64,000 bases of DNA from Polaribacter sp. (GCA_028336245.1 JAOKTT010000002.1:36375-100374); one strand, 5' to 3'; counted from the first letter of the stretch, positions 1-8,305 are shown. Notes: generated by a model from the sequence alone, not told the origin. Program-made: numbers and translations.

Positions 1-320
1 CAAGTGCAGGTATTACGATGTTAACGTCTTTAGTTTCCTCCTATACACAACGAAAAGTTAAAAATAAGTTGGCCATGACTGGAGAAATTACTTTACGTGG
101 TAAGGTGTTACCAGTAGGCGGCATTAAAGAAAAAATATTAGCGGCTAAAAGAGCAAATATTAAGGAAATAATTTTGTGTAAAGAAAATGAAAAAGACATC
201 TTAGAAATAAAGGAAAGTTATCTTAAAGGATTGACCTTTCATTATGTCACCGATATGAAGCAAGTGATCGCGCTTGCGCTCACAAAGCAAAAAGTACAAA
301 ATGCTAAGAAATTAATGTAA
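1..320 (+). CDS. lon: Endopeptidase La (Lon protease), C-terminal part
   Basis: This is the C-terminal end of the ATP-dependent Lon protease, which degrades misfolded and regulatory proteins in the cytoplasm; the rest lies before the window. The reading frame is already open at base 3 and begins with SAGITM, which contains the catalytic serine of the Lon Ser-Lys dyad. The catalytic lysine is in GGIKEK, within the conserved stretch [19 protein letters not shown]. About 106 residues are visible and end at the normal Lon terminus. A strong hairpin with a T run follows directly, so lon appears to end its transcription unit. The family assignment is certain. Confidence 0.95.
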   Translation, partial: SAGITMLTSLVSSYTQRKVKNKLAMTGEITLRGKVLPVGGIKEKILAAKRANIKEIILCKENEKDILEIKESYLKGLTFHYVTDMKQVIALALTKQKVQNAKKLM

Positions 321-323
321 TTT

Positions 324-354
324 AAAAAGCCTCCTGAAAAGGAGGTTTTTTTTT
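324..354 (+). terminator. Rho-independent terminator after lon
   Basis: A 5-bp CCTCC/GGAGG stem, extended by flanking A and T runs, has a 6-nt loop and is followed by a run of nine T. It begins four bases after the lon stop codon. Confidence 0.9.
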
Positions 355-355
355 G

Positions 356-749
356 AAGATATACTTATTAATTTAGTGGAGTCTGTTGAAAATGTGAAAA
401 ATGCAAGAAATGTTTACCAGGCTTAGTTTTTTTAGGAATACATTATTTAAGAATTTTAAACAGCACTGAAAAAAGTTGTTTTAAAAGTTAAATTAAGTTT
501 AAAAAAAAAGTCATTTTTTTAAAAATAAAAGAATAGCCTTATCTTTAAGCGCTAGTATGGTAGTTCACAGAAGATTAATTTTTTTGAGCGTGCTATAAAG
601 TTCGTGACACTAGTTCCTTCTAATTCGAGTTTTTAGAAAACAAAGAAAAGAGTTATGGGTCAAAGGTTTATATTTTAGCGCTACATCATAAAAAAACAAA
701 AGATATAAAAATCTTTAAGGCACAGGTAAAAAATTAAATAATAACTATA
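356..749. other. Intergenic region between lon and the heme-lipoprotein operon
   Basis: About 390 bases of AT-rich sequence hold no open frame that looks like a gene. It presumably carries the promoter of the operon starting at 750, but I find no convincing TAnnTTTG box; the nearest approach is TATATTTT near 670. No riboswitch or RNA fold was recognised. Confidence 0.5.
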
Positions 750-1094
750 ATGAAGTACAGTAAAAAATTTCAAACATCAATTTCAGCTTTGCTACTCGGC
801 TTTCTTTTTGCTTCTTGTATTTCCAATGTCGAAGAACAGTTAGAAGAACAGTTAGAAGAAACGAAGGTTTCTTACATAAATAGTGTAAAACCAATTTTAG
901 AGGCGAGGTGTTTGTCTTGTCATGGCGCTGGAGGTAACTTTCCAGACATATCGAGTTATGAGAAGGTGAATGCGCATGCTGCTTCCGTAAAAGAAGAAGT
1001 TGCGAGTGGCAGAATGCCTAAAGGAGGTCCTTTGACGGCGGCACAGATAAAAAGTATCGTAGATTGGGTAGATGAAGGTGCTTTACAGAACTAA
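750..1094 (+). CDS. c-type monoheme lipoprotein
   Basis: A 114-residue lipoprotein carrying one covalently bound heme, probably an electron carrier at the periplasmic face of a membrane. The N-terminus is a lipoprotein signal with lipobox FASC and lipidated Cys23. A short acidic repeat (EEQLEEQLEE) follows, then one heme site CLSCH at residues 54-58 and a likely distal methionine in GRMPKGG. The fold matches the short cytochrome c domain often annotated as planctomycete-type or class I. It is the first gene of a tight four-gene cluster, with 9 bases to the next gene. Heme binding is read from the motif; the redox partner is unknown. Confidence 0.85.
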   Translation: MKYSKKFQTSISALLLGFLFASCISNVEEQLEEQLEETKVSYINSVKPILEARCLSCHGAGGNFPDISSYEKVNAHAASVKEEVASGRMPKGGPLTAAQIKSIVDWVDEGALQN

Positions 1095-1103
1095 TAGATA
1101 GCT

Positions 1104-1520
1104 ATGACCGCAAAGAAAATTATTTTTGGAATATTGCTTTTATTTTTTTTTGGGGCAATTATTGGGTACAAAATCTACAACAAACCCCATGTGAATGTAG
1201 CGCAAGAAAAAGCAGCAATTTCGAGCACAGCAAGTGTTCTTTTGGAAGCTTTTTCTGCAGATGAGACTGCTGCGAACTTAAAGTACTTGGGTAAAATAAT
1301 TCAAGTAAAAGGAGTAATTTCTAAAATAGAAATTGTGAATAAAAAAGGAAGTATTAGCTTAGAAACAGAGGCTCTTTTTGGAAGCGTTCTTTGTACACTT
1401 ACCCCAGAAGAGTCTTTGTCTATAAAAGAATTAAAAATTGGACAAGAAATACTTTTAAAAGGAATCTGTACAGGTTTTTTAATGGACGTAGTTCTTGTCA
1501 AATGTATTATTAAAAATTAA
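1104..1520 (+). CDS. OB-fold (tRNA_anti-like) membrane-anchored protein
   Basis: A 138-residue protein with one N-terminal membrane segment (about residues 5-22) and an exported domain that resembles the OB-fold tRNA_anti-like family. The pattern YLGKIIQVKGVISKIE ... GSVLCTLTPEES ... LKIGQEILLKGICTGFLMDVVLVKCII shows the alternating strands and the GxCTGF turn typical of that family in Bacteroidetes. Despite the family name there is no reason to think it binds tRNA, because it faces the periplasm. It sits between the heme lipoprotein and YceI genes, with gaps of 9 and 13 bases. Function unknown; the family call is moderately sure. Confidence 0.75.
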   Translation: MTAKKIIFGILLLFFFGAIIGYKIYNKPHVNVAQEKAAISSTASVLLEAFSADETAANLKYLGKIIQVKGVISKIEIVNKKGSISLETEALFGSVLCTLTPEESLSIKELKIGQEILLKGICTGFLMDVVLVKCIIKN

Positions 1521-1533
1521 AATATAATATAGA

Positions 1534-2076
1534 ATGAAAATTATCTATACCTTATTTCTTTTCCTTTTTGTGGCTTTTTTTGCGAACGGTCAAGAACGTT
1601 TTTTAACAAAAACAGGTACTATTTCCTTCTTTTCAAAATCGCCAATGGAAAATATTGAGGCGGAAAATAGTCAGGTCTTAAGTATTGTAGATGCGGATAG
1701 CGGACAAATGGCAATCGCTATTCTAATGCAGTCTTTTTTGTTTGAAAAGGCATTAATGCAAGAGCATTTTAATGAGAATTACGTGGAATCAGAAATCTAT
1801 CCAAAAGCAACTTTCAAAGGGAATATTATCGATTTTGATAAGATAAGTGCTACAGAAACTCCAGTAAAAATTTTTGGAGTGATAACGATACACGGAGAAA
1901 GCCAAAAAATTACAATTGAGGCGATTGCTAAAAAAACGCAAGTAGCTATTCTTATGACAGGAGATTTTTATATAAATTTAGCTGATTTTGCAGTGGATAT
2001 TCCTTCGATTGTGCGAAATAAAATTGCCCAGAAAATAAAGGTTAGTTTTCGATTTAATCACAAACCTTATAAATAG
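1534..2076 (+). CDS. YceI family protein
   Basis: A 180-residue secreted protein with a signal peptide ending near FANGQ and a YceI-like lipocalin barrel. Visible family features are TKTGTISFFSKSPMENIEAEN near the start, the stretch MQEHFNENYVESEIYPKATFKG in the middle, and the C-terminal strands ending in KIKVSFRFNHKPYK. Characterised YceI proteins bind polyisoprenoid lipids or quinone-like molecules in the periplasm; whether this one does is inference. It is the third gene of the 750-2940 cluster and is followed after six bases by the DUF5777 barrel gene. Confidence 0.9.
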   Translation: MKIIYTLFLFLFVAFFANGQERFLTKTGTISFFSKSPMENIEAENSQVLSIVDADSGQMAIAILMQSFLFEKALMQEHFNENYVESEIYPKATFKGNIIDFDKISATETPVKIFGVITIHGESQKITIEAIAKKTQVAILMTGDFYINLADFAVDIPSIVRNKIAQKIKVSFRFNHKPYK

Positions 2077-2082
2077 CAAGTA

Positions 2083-2940
2083 ATGAGAAACTATATACTG
2101 ACGGGATGTGTACTTTTAGGTAGCTTCCAAATGACGGCCCAAGATTTGTTAACTATTTTAGACAAAGAAACTCCAAAATCAGAAAATGTTGTAACTGCTA
2201 CCTTTAAGGGGACAAGAATTGTAAATGGGCATTCTATAAAAAACAGAAAAAGCAAAGAACTAGAATTTATTATTGCGCACCGTTTTGGTCGCGTAAACAC
2301 TGGATTTGAAGAACTCTTTGGCTTGGATCAAGCCAACATTCGTTTTGCATTTGAATATGGGGTAACGGACGATTTAACTGCAGGTTTGGGAAGAAGTAGT
2401 TTTGAAAAAACCTACGATGGTTATTTGAAATATGCGCTAATAAAACAAAAAAAAGGAGCAAATAATTTTCCTTTCGCAGTCTCACTTTTTGGAAGCGTTG
2501 CTGCGAAAAGTCAGAAGGCAGTTGTTGGAAGTGAACGAACGTTTGCAGAGAGTTTGTATTATGTAGGGCAAGTTTTAATAGCAAAAAAAGTGAATGCTTC
2601 CTTTTCAGTTCAAATAACTCCTACATATGTGCACCGAAATTTAACGGCTGTTGCTGCAGATCCCCATGATATTTTTGCTTTGGGTTTTGGAACGCGTCTT
2701 AAACTGAATAAAAGGGTTTCTTTGAATGCAGAATACTATCAGCAGTTTGATAAGTTGGTGTCGATAGTAGCGAGAAACTCCTTAGCCTTTGGTGTGGACA
2801 TAGAAACTGGTGGTCATGTATTTCAAATTATTTTATCCAATGCAATTACTATGGTGGAGAAAAGTTTTATAACAGAAAGTACAGGGAACTTTTTTAATGG
2901 AGATATTCATCTAGGGTTTAATCTTTCCAGAACATTTTAG
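2083..2940 (+). CDS. DUF5777 family beta-barrel protein
   Basis: A 285-residue predicted outer-membrane barrel. It has a signal peptide (cleavage near MTAQD) and then alternating hydrophobic strands ending in a terminal aromatic residue (LGFNLSRTF), as barrel proteins do. Family landmarks include HRFGRVNTGFEELFGLDQANIRFAFEYG and the repeated short strands SVSFSVQITPTYVH and FGVDIETGGHVFQI (paraphrased positions about 65-90 and 170-260). It is the last gene of the heme-OB-YceI-DUF5777 cluster. No function is established for the family; the arrangement suggests an outer-membrane partner of the periplasmic components. Confidence 0.85.
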   Translation: MRNYILTGCVLLGSFQMTAQDLLTILDKETPKSENVVTATFKGTRIVNGHSIKNRKSKELEFIIAHRFGRVNTGFEELFGLDQANIRFAFEYGVTDDLTAGLGRSSFEKTYDGYLKYALIKQKKGANNFPFAVSLFGSVAAKSQKAVVGSERTFAESLYYVGQVLIAKKVNASFSVQITPTYVHRNLTAVAADPHDIFALGFGTRLKLNKRVSLNAEYYQQFDKLVSIVARNSLAFGVDIETGGHVFQIILSNAITMVEKSFITESTGNFFNGDIHLGFNLSRTF

Positions 2941-2989
2941 TACGCTGTTTTTTTACTTTGCCAATTAAGTTATTTATAAGCGAATTTAT

Positions 2990-3214
2990 TTATTCGATAA
3001 TTGCGTAGTCAATTTTTAGTTTTCGCAAAGCTCTTAGTGCTGTTCCAGTGTTCTTATCTTCCACTTCAACAGTTACAGAATCTCCTTCTAAGAGAATTGC
3101 TGTCAATTCATTTGATAAAGAGGAGCTAATGGACATAGCAATTTCTTCAATACATTTAGCAATTGCTCTTCTATCTGGTCGTAGCGCATCACAGGACAAT
3201 AAGTTTATTTTCAT
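2990..3214 (-). CDS. Hypothetical 74-residue protein
   Basis: I do not recognise this protein. It begins MKINLLSCDALRPDRRAIAKC and ends with a compact alpha-beta pattern (EGDSVTVEVEDKNTG, ALRALRKLKIDYAIIE), which suggests a small soluble folded domain. It reads leftward, tail to tail with the DUF5777 gene, and stands alone. A weak purine-rich stretch (AAGAAG) lies seven to twelve bases before the start. A 71-residue frame overlaps it on the other strand, but that frame has a less protein-like composition. Whether it is a true gene is not certain. Confidence 0.5.
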   Translation of the reverse strand: MKINLLSCDALRPDRRAIAKCIEEIAMSISSSLSNELTAILLEGDSVTVEVEDKNTGTALRALRKLKIDYAIIE

Positions 3215-3420
3215 GGTCTTCTTATTTTATATGCAATATACGAGCGTTGTCTTGGATCTGTAGTATAATTATCTAATTAATATCGTATAATTGAAAAATT
3301 TCAAGTTGAAGAAAGTGTACTTTAGTTCAGAAGAGGTTTGTTATAGGTAGAAATATGCACCTAAGATGGTGTATTAGCCGATCATTTTAAAAAAAATATT
3401 TGAAATTTTATTAGGAGTTA

Positions 3421-4200
3421 TTATTTGAAAAATTCTTTGGAATTTTCCCAATGCACATCCATCTCCGTCAAGGACATGTCTGAAATATTTTTGCCTTCTT
3501 TCTTCGCAGCTTTTTCTAAATACTGAAATCTATTTATAAATTTCTTATTTGTTTTTTCTAAAGCATTTTCAGGGTTTACACCAATAAAACGCGCATAGTT
3601 GATCATTGAAAAGAAGACATCACCAAATTCTTTCTCTGTATTTTCTTTATTTCCAGCTTTTATCTCTTCGTTTAGTTCCGTGAGTTCTTCTTGTACTTTT
3701 TCCCAGACCTGCGCGGGTTCTTCCCAATCGAAACCTATACCGGCAACTTTTTCTTGAATTCTAGAAGCTTTTACAACGGCGGGTAAGCTTTTAGGTACAC
3801 CTTCTAAAACAGATTCCTTCCCTTCTTTTAATTTTAATTGTTCCCAATTTCGTTTTACATCTTCTACATTCTCAACCTTGACATCTCCATAAATATGAGG
3901 ATGTCTGCTTATTAATTTATCAGAAATTGAGTTTGCTACATCCCCAATATCAAAAGCTTTTTTTTCACTTCCAATCTTGGCATAAAAAACGATATGTAAT
4001 AAAACATCGCCTAGTTCTTTTTTTATTTCAGGCAAATCATTGTCCAGAATAGCATCTGCGAGCTCGTAGGTTTCTTCAATAGTAAGATGTCGTAAGCTTT
4101 CCAAGGTCTGTTTTTTATCCCAAGGACATTCTGCACGCAGCGTATCCATGATGTCTAACAAGCGATTAAAGGCGGCAAGCTGTTCTTTTCTAGAGTTCAT
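3421..4200 (-). CDS. mazG: Nucleoside triphosphate pyrophosphohydrolase MazG
   Basis: MazG hydrolyses nucleoside triphosphates to monophosphates and pyrophosphate, cleaning the nucleotide pool. The protein of about 259 residues has the duplicated all-alpha MazG fold: the first copy carries ECPWDKKQTLESL and EETYELADAI with ELGDVLLHIVFYA, the second carries EELTELNEEI with EFGDVFFSMINYARF. The EExxE...ExxD residues bind magnesium. I place the start at MNSRKEQ (4200), because the 15 residues upstream in frame are not part of the family. It is the last gene of the leftward ruvX-def-DUF5606-mazG row. Confidence 0.95.
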   Translation of the reverse strand: MNSRKEQLAAFNRLLDIMDTLRAECPWDKKQTLESLRHLTIEETYELADAILDNDLPEIKKELGDVLLHIVFYAKIGSEKKAFDIGDVANSISDKLISRHPHIYGDVKVENVEDVKRNWEQLKLKEGKESVLEGVPKSLPAVVKASRIQEKVAGIGFDWEEPAQVWEKVQEELTELNEEIKAGNKENTEKEFGDVFFSMINYARFIGVNPENALEKTNKKFINRFQYLEKAAKKEGKNISDMSLTEMDVHWENSKEFFK

Positions 4201-4245
4201 TTTAATTTTAAATATTTTCAATAACAGTGTCCGATAGGAGTGCAT

Positions 4246-4274
4246 TAAAAGAAGTGCTTCTTCTGTGAAGCACT
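4246..4274 (-). terminator. Possible terminator after the DUF5606 gene
   Basis: Read leftward, an 8-bp AGTGCTTC/GAAGCACT stem with a 6-nt loop is followed by TCTTTT. The T run is short, so it may only attenuate transcription into mazG. Confidence 0.45.
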
Positions 4275-4303
4275 ATTTGTAACTTTTAGCGGAATCCTTT
4301 AAA

Positions 4304-4726
4304 TTACTCGCTTTTTTCAGGGGCTACTTTTGGTATTTCAATTTTAGAAAAATCCATTCCAGCCTTAACAAGTAAGTTAAACCATTGTATTACTTTCTTA
4401 ATATTAGAGGTATAGACTCTTTCTGAATCATAGTCTGGTAAAACTTCTGCAAAAAATGCGGTTAACTTTCCTTCGCTTTCTTTGTGAGAAATTGCTTCTG
4501 CTCCTGCTGTTTTTTCAAACATAGTTTTTAGTACCTGTAACAAAGGAATGTCTTCTTCATAGGTATAAATAGCAATATTTTCTAATAAACTTACATTTTG
4601 GGAGGTACTAATTGCAATTTTTTTAGCATCTGTTAAGCCTGTTACAATAATGGCGCTTTTAGATTGTGAGATTACTTGAAACAGTCCTGGTTTGCCACTA
4701 ACGGCTATAATTTTATTAAATTCCAT
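4304..4726 (-). CDS. DUF5606 domain-containing protein
   Basis: A 140-residue cytoplasmic protein of unknown function found across Bacteroidetes. Its start, MEFNKIIAVSGKPGLFQVI, is typical of the family; the first 70 residues look like a small SH3-like barrel, followed by a helical region with VLPDYDSERVYTSNIKK and QWFNLLVKAG. It lies 27 bases after def on the same strand and before mazG, the common arrangement in this group. No function can be read from the sequence. Confidence 0.85.
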   Translation of the reverse strand: MEFNKIIAVSGKPGLFQVISQSKSAIIVTGLTDAKKIAISTSQNVSLLENIAIYTYEEDIPLLQVLKTMFEKTAGAEAISHKESEGKLTAFFAEVLPDYDSERVYTSNIKKVIQWFNLLVKAGMDFSKIEIPKVAPEKSE

Positions 4727-4753
4727 ATCTTTTATATTATTTGTGTCTTTAGA

Positions 4754-5344
4754 CTATTTGCCTTTTTTTAAATTTGGAAAACGCATTCTGTAGTCTGCTA
4801 TAATTTTTCCTTTAGAAATATTTTCTAACTTCTTTTTTATGATTCTTTTTTTCAGTGTTGAAAGTTTATCTGTAAATAAAATTCCTTCAATATGATCGTA
4901 TTCATGCTGAAAAACTCGTGCTGCCAAGCCTTCTAATCTTTCTGTATGTTTCTTGAAATTTTCGTCCTGATATTCAATTTTTATTATTGGTTGTCGATAT
5001 ACGTCTTCTCGGACCTCAGGAATGGATAAGCACCCTTCATTAAATACCCATTCTTCACCTTCTTCCTCTATAATCTGCGCATTTATAAAAACTTTATTAA
5101 AAGTTTTTAAAACGGCTCTGTCTTTTTCAGAAAGTTCTTCATCCTCTGCAAAAGGAGAGGCATCAATTAAAAACAAACGAATTGATTTTCCAATTTGGGG
5201 AGCTGCCAAGCCAACGCCCGAGGCATTATACATCGTCTCTTTCATATTGGTAATCAATTTTTCTAAGTCTGGATAATCTTCAGAAATGTCTAAAGAAACT
5301 TTTCTTAAAACAGGATCTCCGTAGGCAACAATTGGTAAAATCAT
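4754..5344 (-). CDS. def: Peptide deformylase
   Basis: Removes the N-formyl group from nascent proteins as they leave the ribosome. The 196-residue protein has all three family motifs: GVGLAAPQIG (about residues 43-52), EGCLSIPEV with the metal-binding cysteine, and HEYDHIEG with the two metal-binding histidines and catalytic glutamate. The length is normal for Bacteroidetes deformylases. On the leftward strand a TACTTTTG box at 5370-5377 lies about 25 bases before the start and could be its -7 element. It is followed by the DUF5606 gene. Confidence 0.97.
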   Translation of the reverse strand: MILPIVAYGDPVLRKVSLDISEDYPDLEKLITNMKETMYNASGVGLAAPQIGKSIRLFLIDASPFAEDEELSEKDRAVLKTFNKVFINAQIIEEEGEEWVFNEGCLSIPEVREDVYRQPIIKIEYQDENFKKHTERLEGLAARVFQHEYDHIEGILFTDKLSTLKKRIIKKKLENISKGKIIADYRMRFPNLKKGK

Positions 5345-5369
5345 TTATTTTTTATTTAAAAAACGTTTG

Positions 5370-5377
5370 CAAAAGTA
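5370..5377 (-). promoter_or_regulatory. Possible -7 box for def
   Basis: TACTTTTG on the minus strand fits the Bacteroidetes TAnnTTTG consensus. No good TTTG -33 element is seen at the right distance. Confidence 0.45.
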
Positions 5378-5441
5378 CGATTTACAATTACGAATTGCGA
5401 ATTTTTGAATTGTGAATTTAACAGGAATCGAATAGTTTTCG

Positions 5442-5855
5442 CTAATGCTGATTATAAAGATAAGATTGTAAAATGATAGTAGCACTAATTTCGTCTACCA
5501 TGGCTTTATTTCTTCGTTGTTTTTTTTTCATGCCACCGTCAATCATTGTTTGAAAAGCCATTTTAGAAGTAAAGCGCTCATCAACTCTTTTCATTGGGAT
5601 TTGTGGTAATAATTTTTCTAATTTTTGTATAAATGGAAGAATAAGTACTTCACTTTCGCTATTCGAATTATCCATTTGTTTCGGATGCCCAATTAAAATT
5701 AGTTCTACTTTTTCCGTATTGTTATACTCCTTTAAAAAAGACAATAGTTCAACAGTATTTACTGTTGTTAGGCCTGACGCAATGATTTGTAGTTCATCTG
5801 TAATTGCGATTCCTGTTCTCTTTTCTCCAAAATCTATTGCTAAAATTCTACCCAT
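5442..5855 (-). CDS. ruvX: Holliday junction resolvase RuvX (YqgF family)
   Basis: A nuclease of the RNase H fold linked to Holliday junction resolution and to 16S rRNA 5'-end maturation. The protein is about 137 residues long. It opens with MGRILAIDFGEKRTGIA, containing the first catalytic Asp, has the LILIGHPKQMD stretch and ends with VDERFTS and a late D in MVDEISATIILQSYL. I choose the start at 5855 (MGRIL); six residues upstream are not part of the family. A TATTTTTG box lies about 15 bases before that start on the minus strand. Confidence 0.93.
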   Translation of the reverse strand: MGRILAIDFGEKRTGIAITDELQIIASGLTTVNTVELLSFLKEYNNTEKVELILIGHPKQMDNSNSESEVLILPFIQKLEKLLPQIPMKRVDERFTSKMAFQTMIDGGMKKKQRRNKAMVDEISATIILQSYLYNQH

Positions 5856-5948
5856 ATACAATTGTTTTGGCAAAAATACGTTTTTTAAACAAAGCAGAAA
5901 TATCTGTTTAAAAAAAGTATCTTCGCGTACTGTTTTTAGAGATAAATT

Positions 5949-5956
5949 TATATTTG
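5949..5956 (+). promoter_or_regulatory. Possible -7 box for dapD
   Basis: TATATTTG fits TAnnTTTG and lies 18 bases before the dapD start. No clear -33 element is seen. Confidence 0.5.
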
Positions 5957-5973
5957 CGGAAAGTATTTAATAT

Positions 5974-6789
5974 ATGAAAGAAATTAGAGAAACTATAGAG
6001 TTAGCATGGAACAACCGTGCTTTATTAAAGGAGCAAAATACTATCGATACCATTCGAAAGGTAGTTGACTTGTTAGATAAAGGGACTTTAAGGGTTGCGG
6101 AGCCAACTGCCAAAGGTTGGCAGGTTAATGAGTGGGTAAAAAAGGCAGTAGTCTTATATTTCCCGATTCAGAAAATGGAAACTTTAGAAGCGGGTATTTT
6201 CGAATATCATGATAAAATTCCGCTAAAAAGAAACTTTGCTGAAAGAGGTATTAGAGTGGTGCCAAATGCAGTTGCAAGGCACGGCGCTTATATTGCTCCT
6301 GGAACTATTCTGATGCCTAGTTATGTGAATATTGGTGCGTACGTAGACGAAGGAACAATGGTGGATACTTGGGCTACAGTTGGCTCTTGTGCACAAATTG
6401 GTAAAAATGTACACCTTTCGGGTGGCGTTGGTATTGGGGGAGTTTTAGAGCCATTGCAAGCGGCTCCTGTGATTATAGAAGATGGAGCTTTTATAGGTTC
6501 TAGATGCATTGTTGTGGAAGGAGTGAGAGTAGAGAAAGAGGCTGTTTTAGGAGCAAATGTGGTGTTGACCATGAGTACTAAAATAATAGATGTTACTGGC
6601 CCTGTACCAATTGAAACAAAAGGAGTAGTGCCCGCAAGATCTGTTGTTATTCCTGGAAGTTATACGAAGAAATTTGCTGCGGGAGCATTTAATGTACCTT
6701 GTGCACTAATTATAGGAAAAAGAAAAGAAAGTACCAATAAAAAAACATCTTTAAACGATGCTTTGCGAGAATATGATGTAGCCGTTTAA
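5974..6789 (+). CDS. dapD: 2,3,4,5-tetrahydropyridine-2,6-dicarboxylate N-succinyltransferase
   Basis: Catalyses the succinyl-CoA dependent step of lysine and meso-diaminopimelate synthesis, so it feeds peptidoglycan. The 271-residue length is standard. The N-terminal helical domain ends near VLYFPIQKME; the C-terminal left-handed beta helix shows hexapeptide repeats through VNIGAYVDEGTMVDTWATVG, AQIGKNVHLSGGVGIGGVLEP and IIEDGAFIGSRCIVVEGV. It is read away from ruvX and is followed 17 bases later by a glycosyltransferase gene. Confidence 0.97.
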   Translation: MKEIRETIELAWNNRALLKEQNTIDTIRKVVDLLDKGTLRVAEPTAKGWQVNEWVKKAVVLYFPIQKMETLEAGIFEYHDKIPLKRNFAERGIRVVPNAVARHGAYIAPGTILMPSYVNIGAYVDEGTMVDTWATVGSCAQIGKNVHLSGGVGIGGVLEPLQAAPVIIEDGAFIGSRCIVVEGVRVEKEAVLGANVVLTMSTKIIDVTGPVPIETKGVVPARSVVIPGSYTKKFAAGAFNVPCALIIGKRKESTNKKTSLNDALREYDVAV

Positions 6790-6806
6790 AGTTTTTAAAA
6801 AAAAAC

Positions 6807-7562
6807 ATGACAAAGATTACTGCAATTATTCCTACTTTAAATGAAGAGATTCATATAGCAGATGCTATCGCATCAGTAAGTTTTGCTGATGAAATTATTG
6901 TGATAGATTCTTTTAGTACTGATAAAACGTTAGAAATAGCTGAGAAGTTAAATGTAAAAATCATCAAACGAAAGTTTGATGATTTTTCATCTCAGAAAAA
7001 CTTTGCAATTGATCAAGCAAAGCATGCATGGATTTATATTTTAGATGCTGATGAAAGGGTTACGAAAGAAGTTAAAGAGGAAATAGTTTCTGCGATAAAA
7101 GATCCAAAAGACTTTGTTGGTTTTTACATAAGAAGAACTTTTTATTTTGCCGGAGAGAAAATAAATTATGGAGGTTGTCAAAGAGACAAAGTAATTCGTT
7201 TATTTTTAAAAGAGCGTTCAACTTATAAAGGGGTTGTTCACGAAAGAATTGTTACGAATGGAAAATTAGGTTTTTTTAAAAATAAAATAGACCATTTTTC
7301 ATATAAAAGTTACAATCATTATGTATCTAAAATGAACCATTATGGAGCTTTAAGAAGTCAGCAATTTTTTGAGGAAGGAAGAAAAGTAAATTTTTTCCAT
7401 ATTTTAATTAAACCATGCGCCAGATTCTTTATACATTATGTAATAAGACTTGGCTTTTTGGATGGGTTTGCAGGTCTAATTTTTGCAAAAATACAAGCAT
7501 ATAGCGTTTTAGTGAAGTATGTTAAACTTTGGTTACTCAAAAAAGGAATAAAAGAGCACTAG
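6807..7562 (+). CDS. Family 2 glycosyltransferase, LPS-core type
   Basis: A 251-residue GT-A glycosyltransferase resembling the WaaE/KdtX group that adds sugars to lipopolysaccharide core. The nucleotide-sugar domain starts with ITAIIPTLNEEIHIADAI and carries the DxD motif as ILDADERV; later GGCQRDKVIRLFLKERS and GVVHERI match the conserved second half of this subgroup. The C-terminal 70 residues contain amphipathic or membrane-associated helices. It follows dapD by 17 bases. Its stop codon overlaps the stop of the convergent GT25 gene. The sugar donor cannot be told from sequence. Confidence 0.88.
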   Translation: MTKITAIIPTLNEEIHIADAIASVSFADEIIVIDSFSTDKTLEIAEKLNVKIIKRKFDDFSSQKNFAIDQAKHAWIYILDADERVTKEVKEEIVSAIKDPKDFVGFYIRRTFYFAGEKINYGGCQRDKVIRLFLKERSTYKGVVHERIVTNGKLGFFKNKIDHFSYKSYNHYVSKMNHYGALRSQQFFEEGRKVNFFHILIKPCARFFIHYVIRLGFLDGFAGLIFAKIQAYSVLVKYVKLWLLKKGIKEH

Positions 7563-8305
7563 TTACTTTTGTAAAATAGATAATTTCGAATACATCTGTT
7601 TAGTTTAAAGGTGAAAAATGTAGTAATTTGCCAAAAAGGACGAACAAATTCTCTAATTACTTTTTTCCAACCAATCATGTTGTTTTGTTGAATAGTGCTT
7701 CCTCCAACATTTTCATCATTGCTACTAACATATTTTTTTATTGTAGTAAAAACTTTTACTTTATGTTTATATACATCTTGTTTTAATACATCAATAGGAG
7801 CGCAGTAGGTTGTTAAATTATGGGAAAGTGTCTTTGCTGCTTTTCTTCCAATAATTTGACCTGTAGTTTGCAAAGATGGAATTATAAATTTGGTAGTTAA
7901 ATTATTGGAGGAGAGTTTTAAAAAACCTTTTCTGCCAGAAATATCTAAAAAATCATTTTCAGTTATTATGAGTAAAAGTTTTTCTAAATCAGGGAAAAAG
8001 TCCTTAGTTAAAAGAGCATCATCTTCCAAAACAATAGCGTAATTTTCTTTTTGTTTTGTTATTATTTTCCATAAATCAAAATAAGTTTTTGTTAAACCAA
8101 TTTCTCCATCATTTAAATTAGGATAATGTGTGAAGATGTTGAATTGACTTTTTGCATTCTTTAAAAAACCTTGTGGCAACTCTTTTCCATAAACAGCAGG
8201 CATTCTCGTTAGTGGAATATTCAGTTCTTTAAATTGAGCTTCCATAAAATCGCGCCTCTTAGTGCTTTTATCTAAATTGATATAATATACTTTGTAGGAC
8301 TTCAT
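7559..8305 (-). CDS. Family 25 glycosyltransferase (LPS biosynthesis)
   Basis: A glycosyltransferase of about 248 residues of family 25, whose members transfer galactose or similar sugars onto lipooligosaccharide. The family start YKVYYINLDKSTKRRDFM is clear, followed by the acceptor region MPAVYGKELP, NDGEIGLTKTYFDLWK and YAIVLEDDALLT with the conserved EDD. I take MKSYKV (8305) as the start: its ATG overlaps the upstream fucosyltransferase stop as ATGA, so the two genes are likely translationally coupled. Its stop shares bases with the convergent GT2 gene. Confidence 0.9.
   Translation of the reverse strand: MKSYKVYYINLDKSTKRRDFMEAQFKELNIPLTRMPAVYGKELPQGFLKNAKSQFNIFTHYPNLNDGEIGLTKTYFDLWKIITKQKENYAIVLEDDALLTKDFFPDLEKLLLIITENDFLDISGRKGFLKLSSNNLTTKFIIPSLQTTGQIIGRKAAKTLSHNLTTYCAPIDVLKQDVYKHKVKVFTTIKKYVSSNDENVGGSTIQQNNMIGWKKVIREFVRPFWQITTFFTFKLNRCIRNYLFYKSN

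Noticed and set aside
3048..3263. A plus-strand frame opposite the 74-residue orphan
   Set aside because: Less protein-like than the minus-strand reading; probably a mirror frame.
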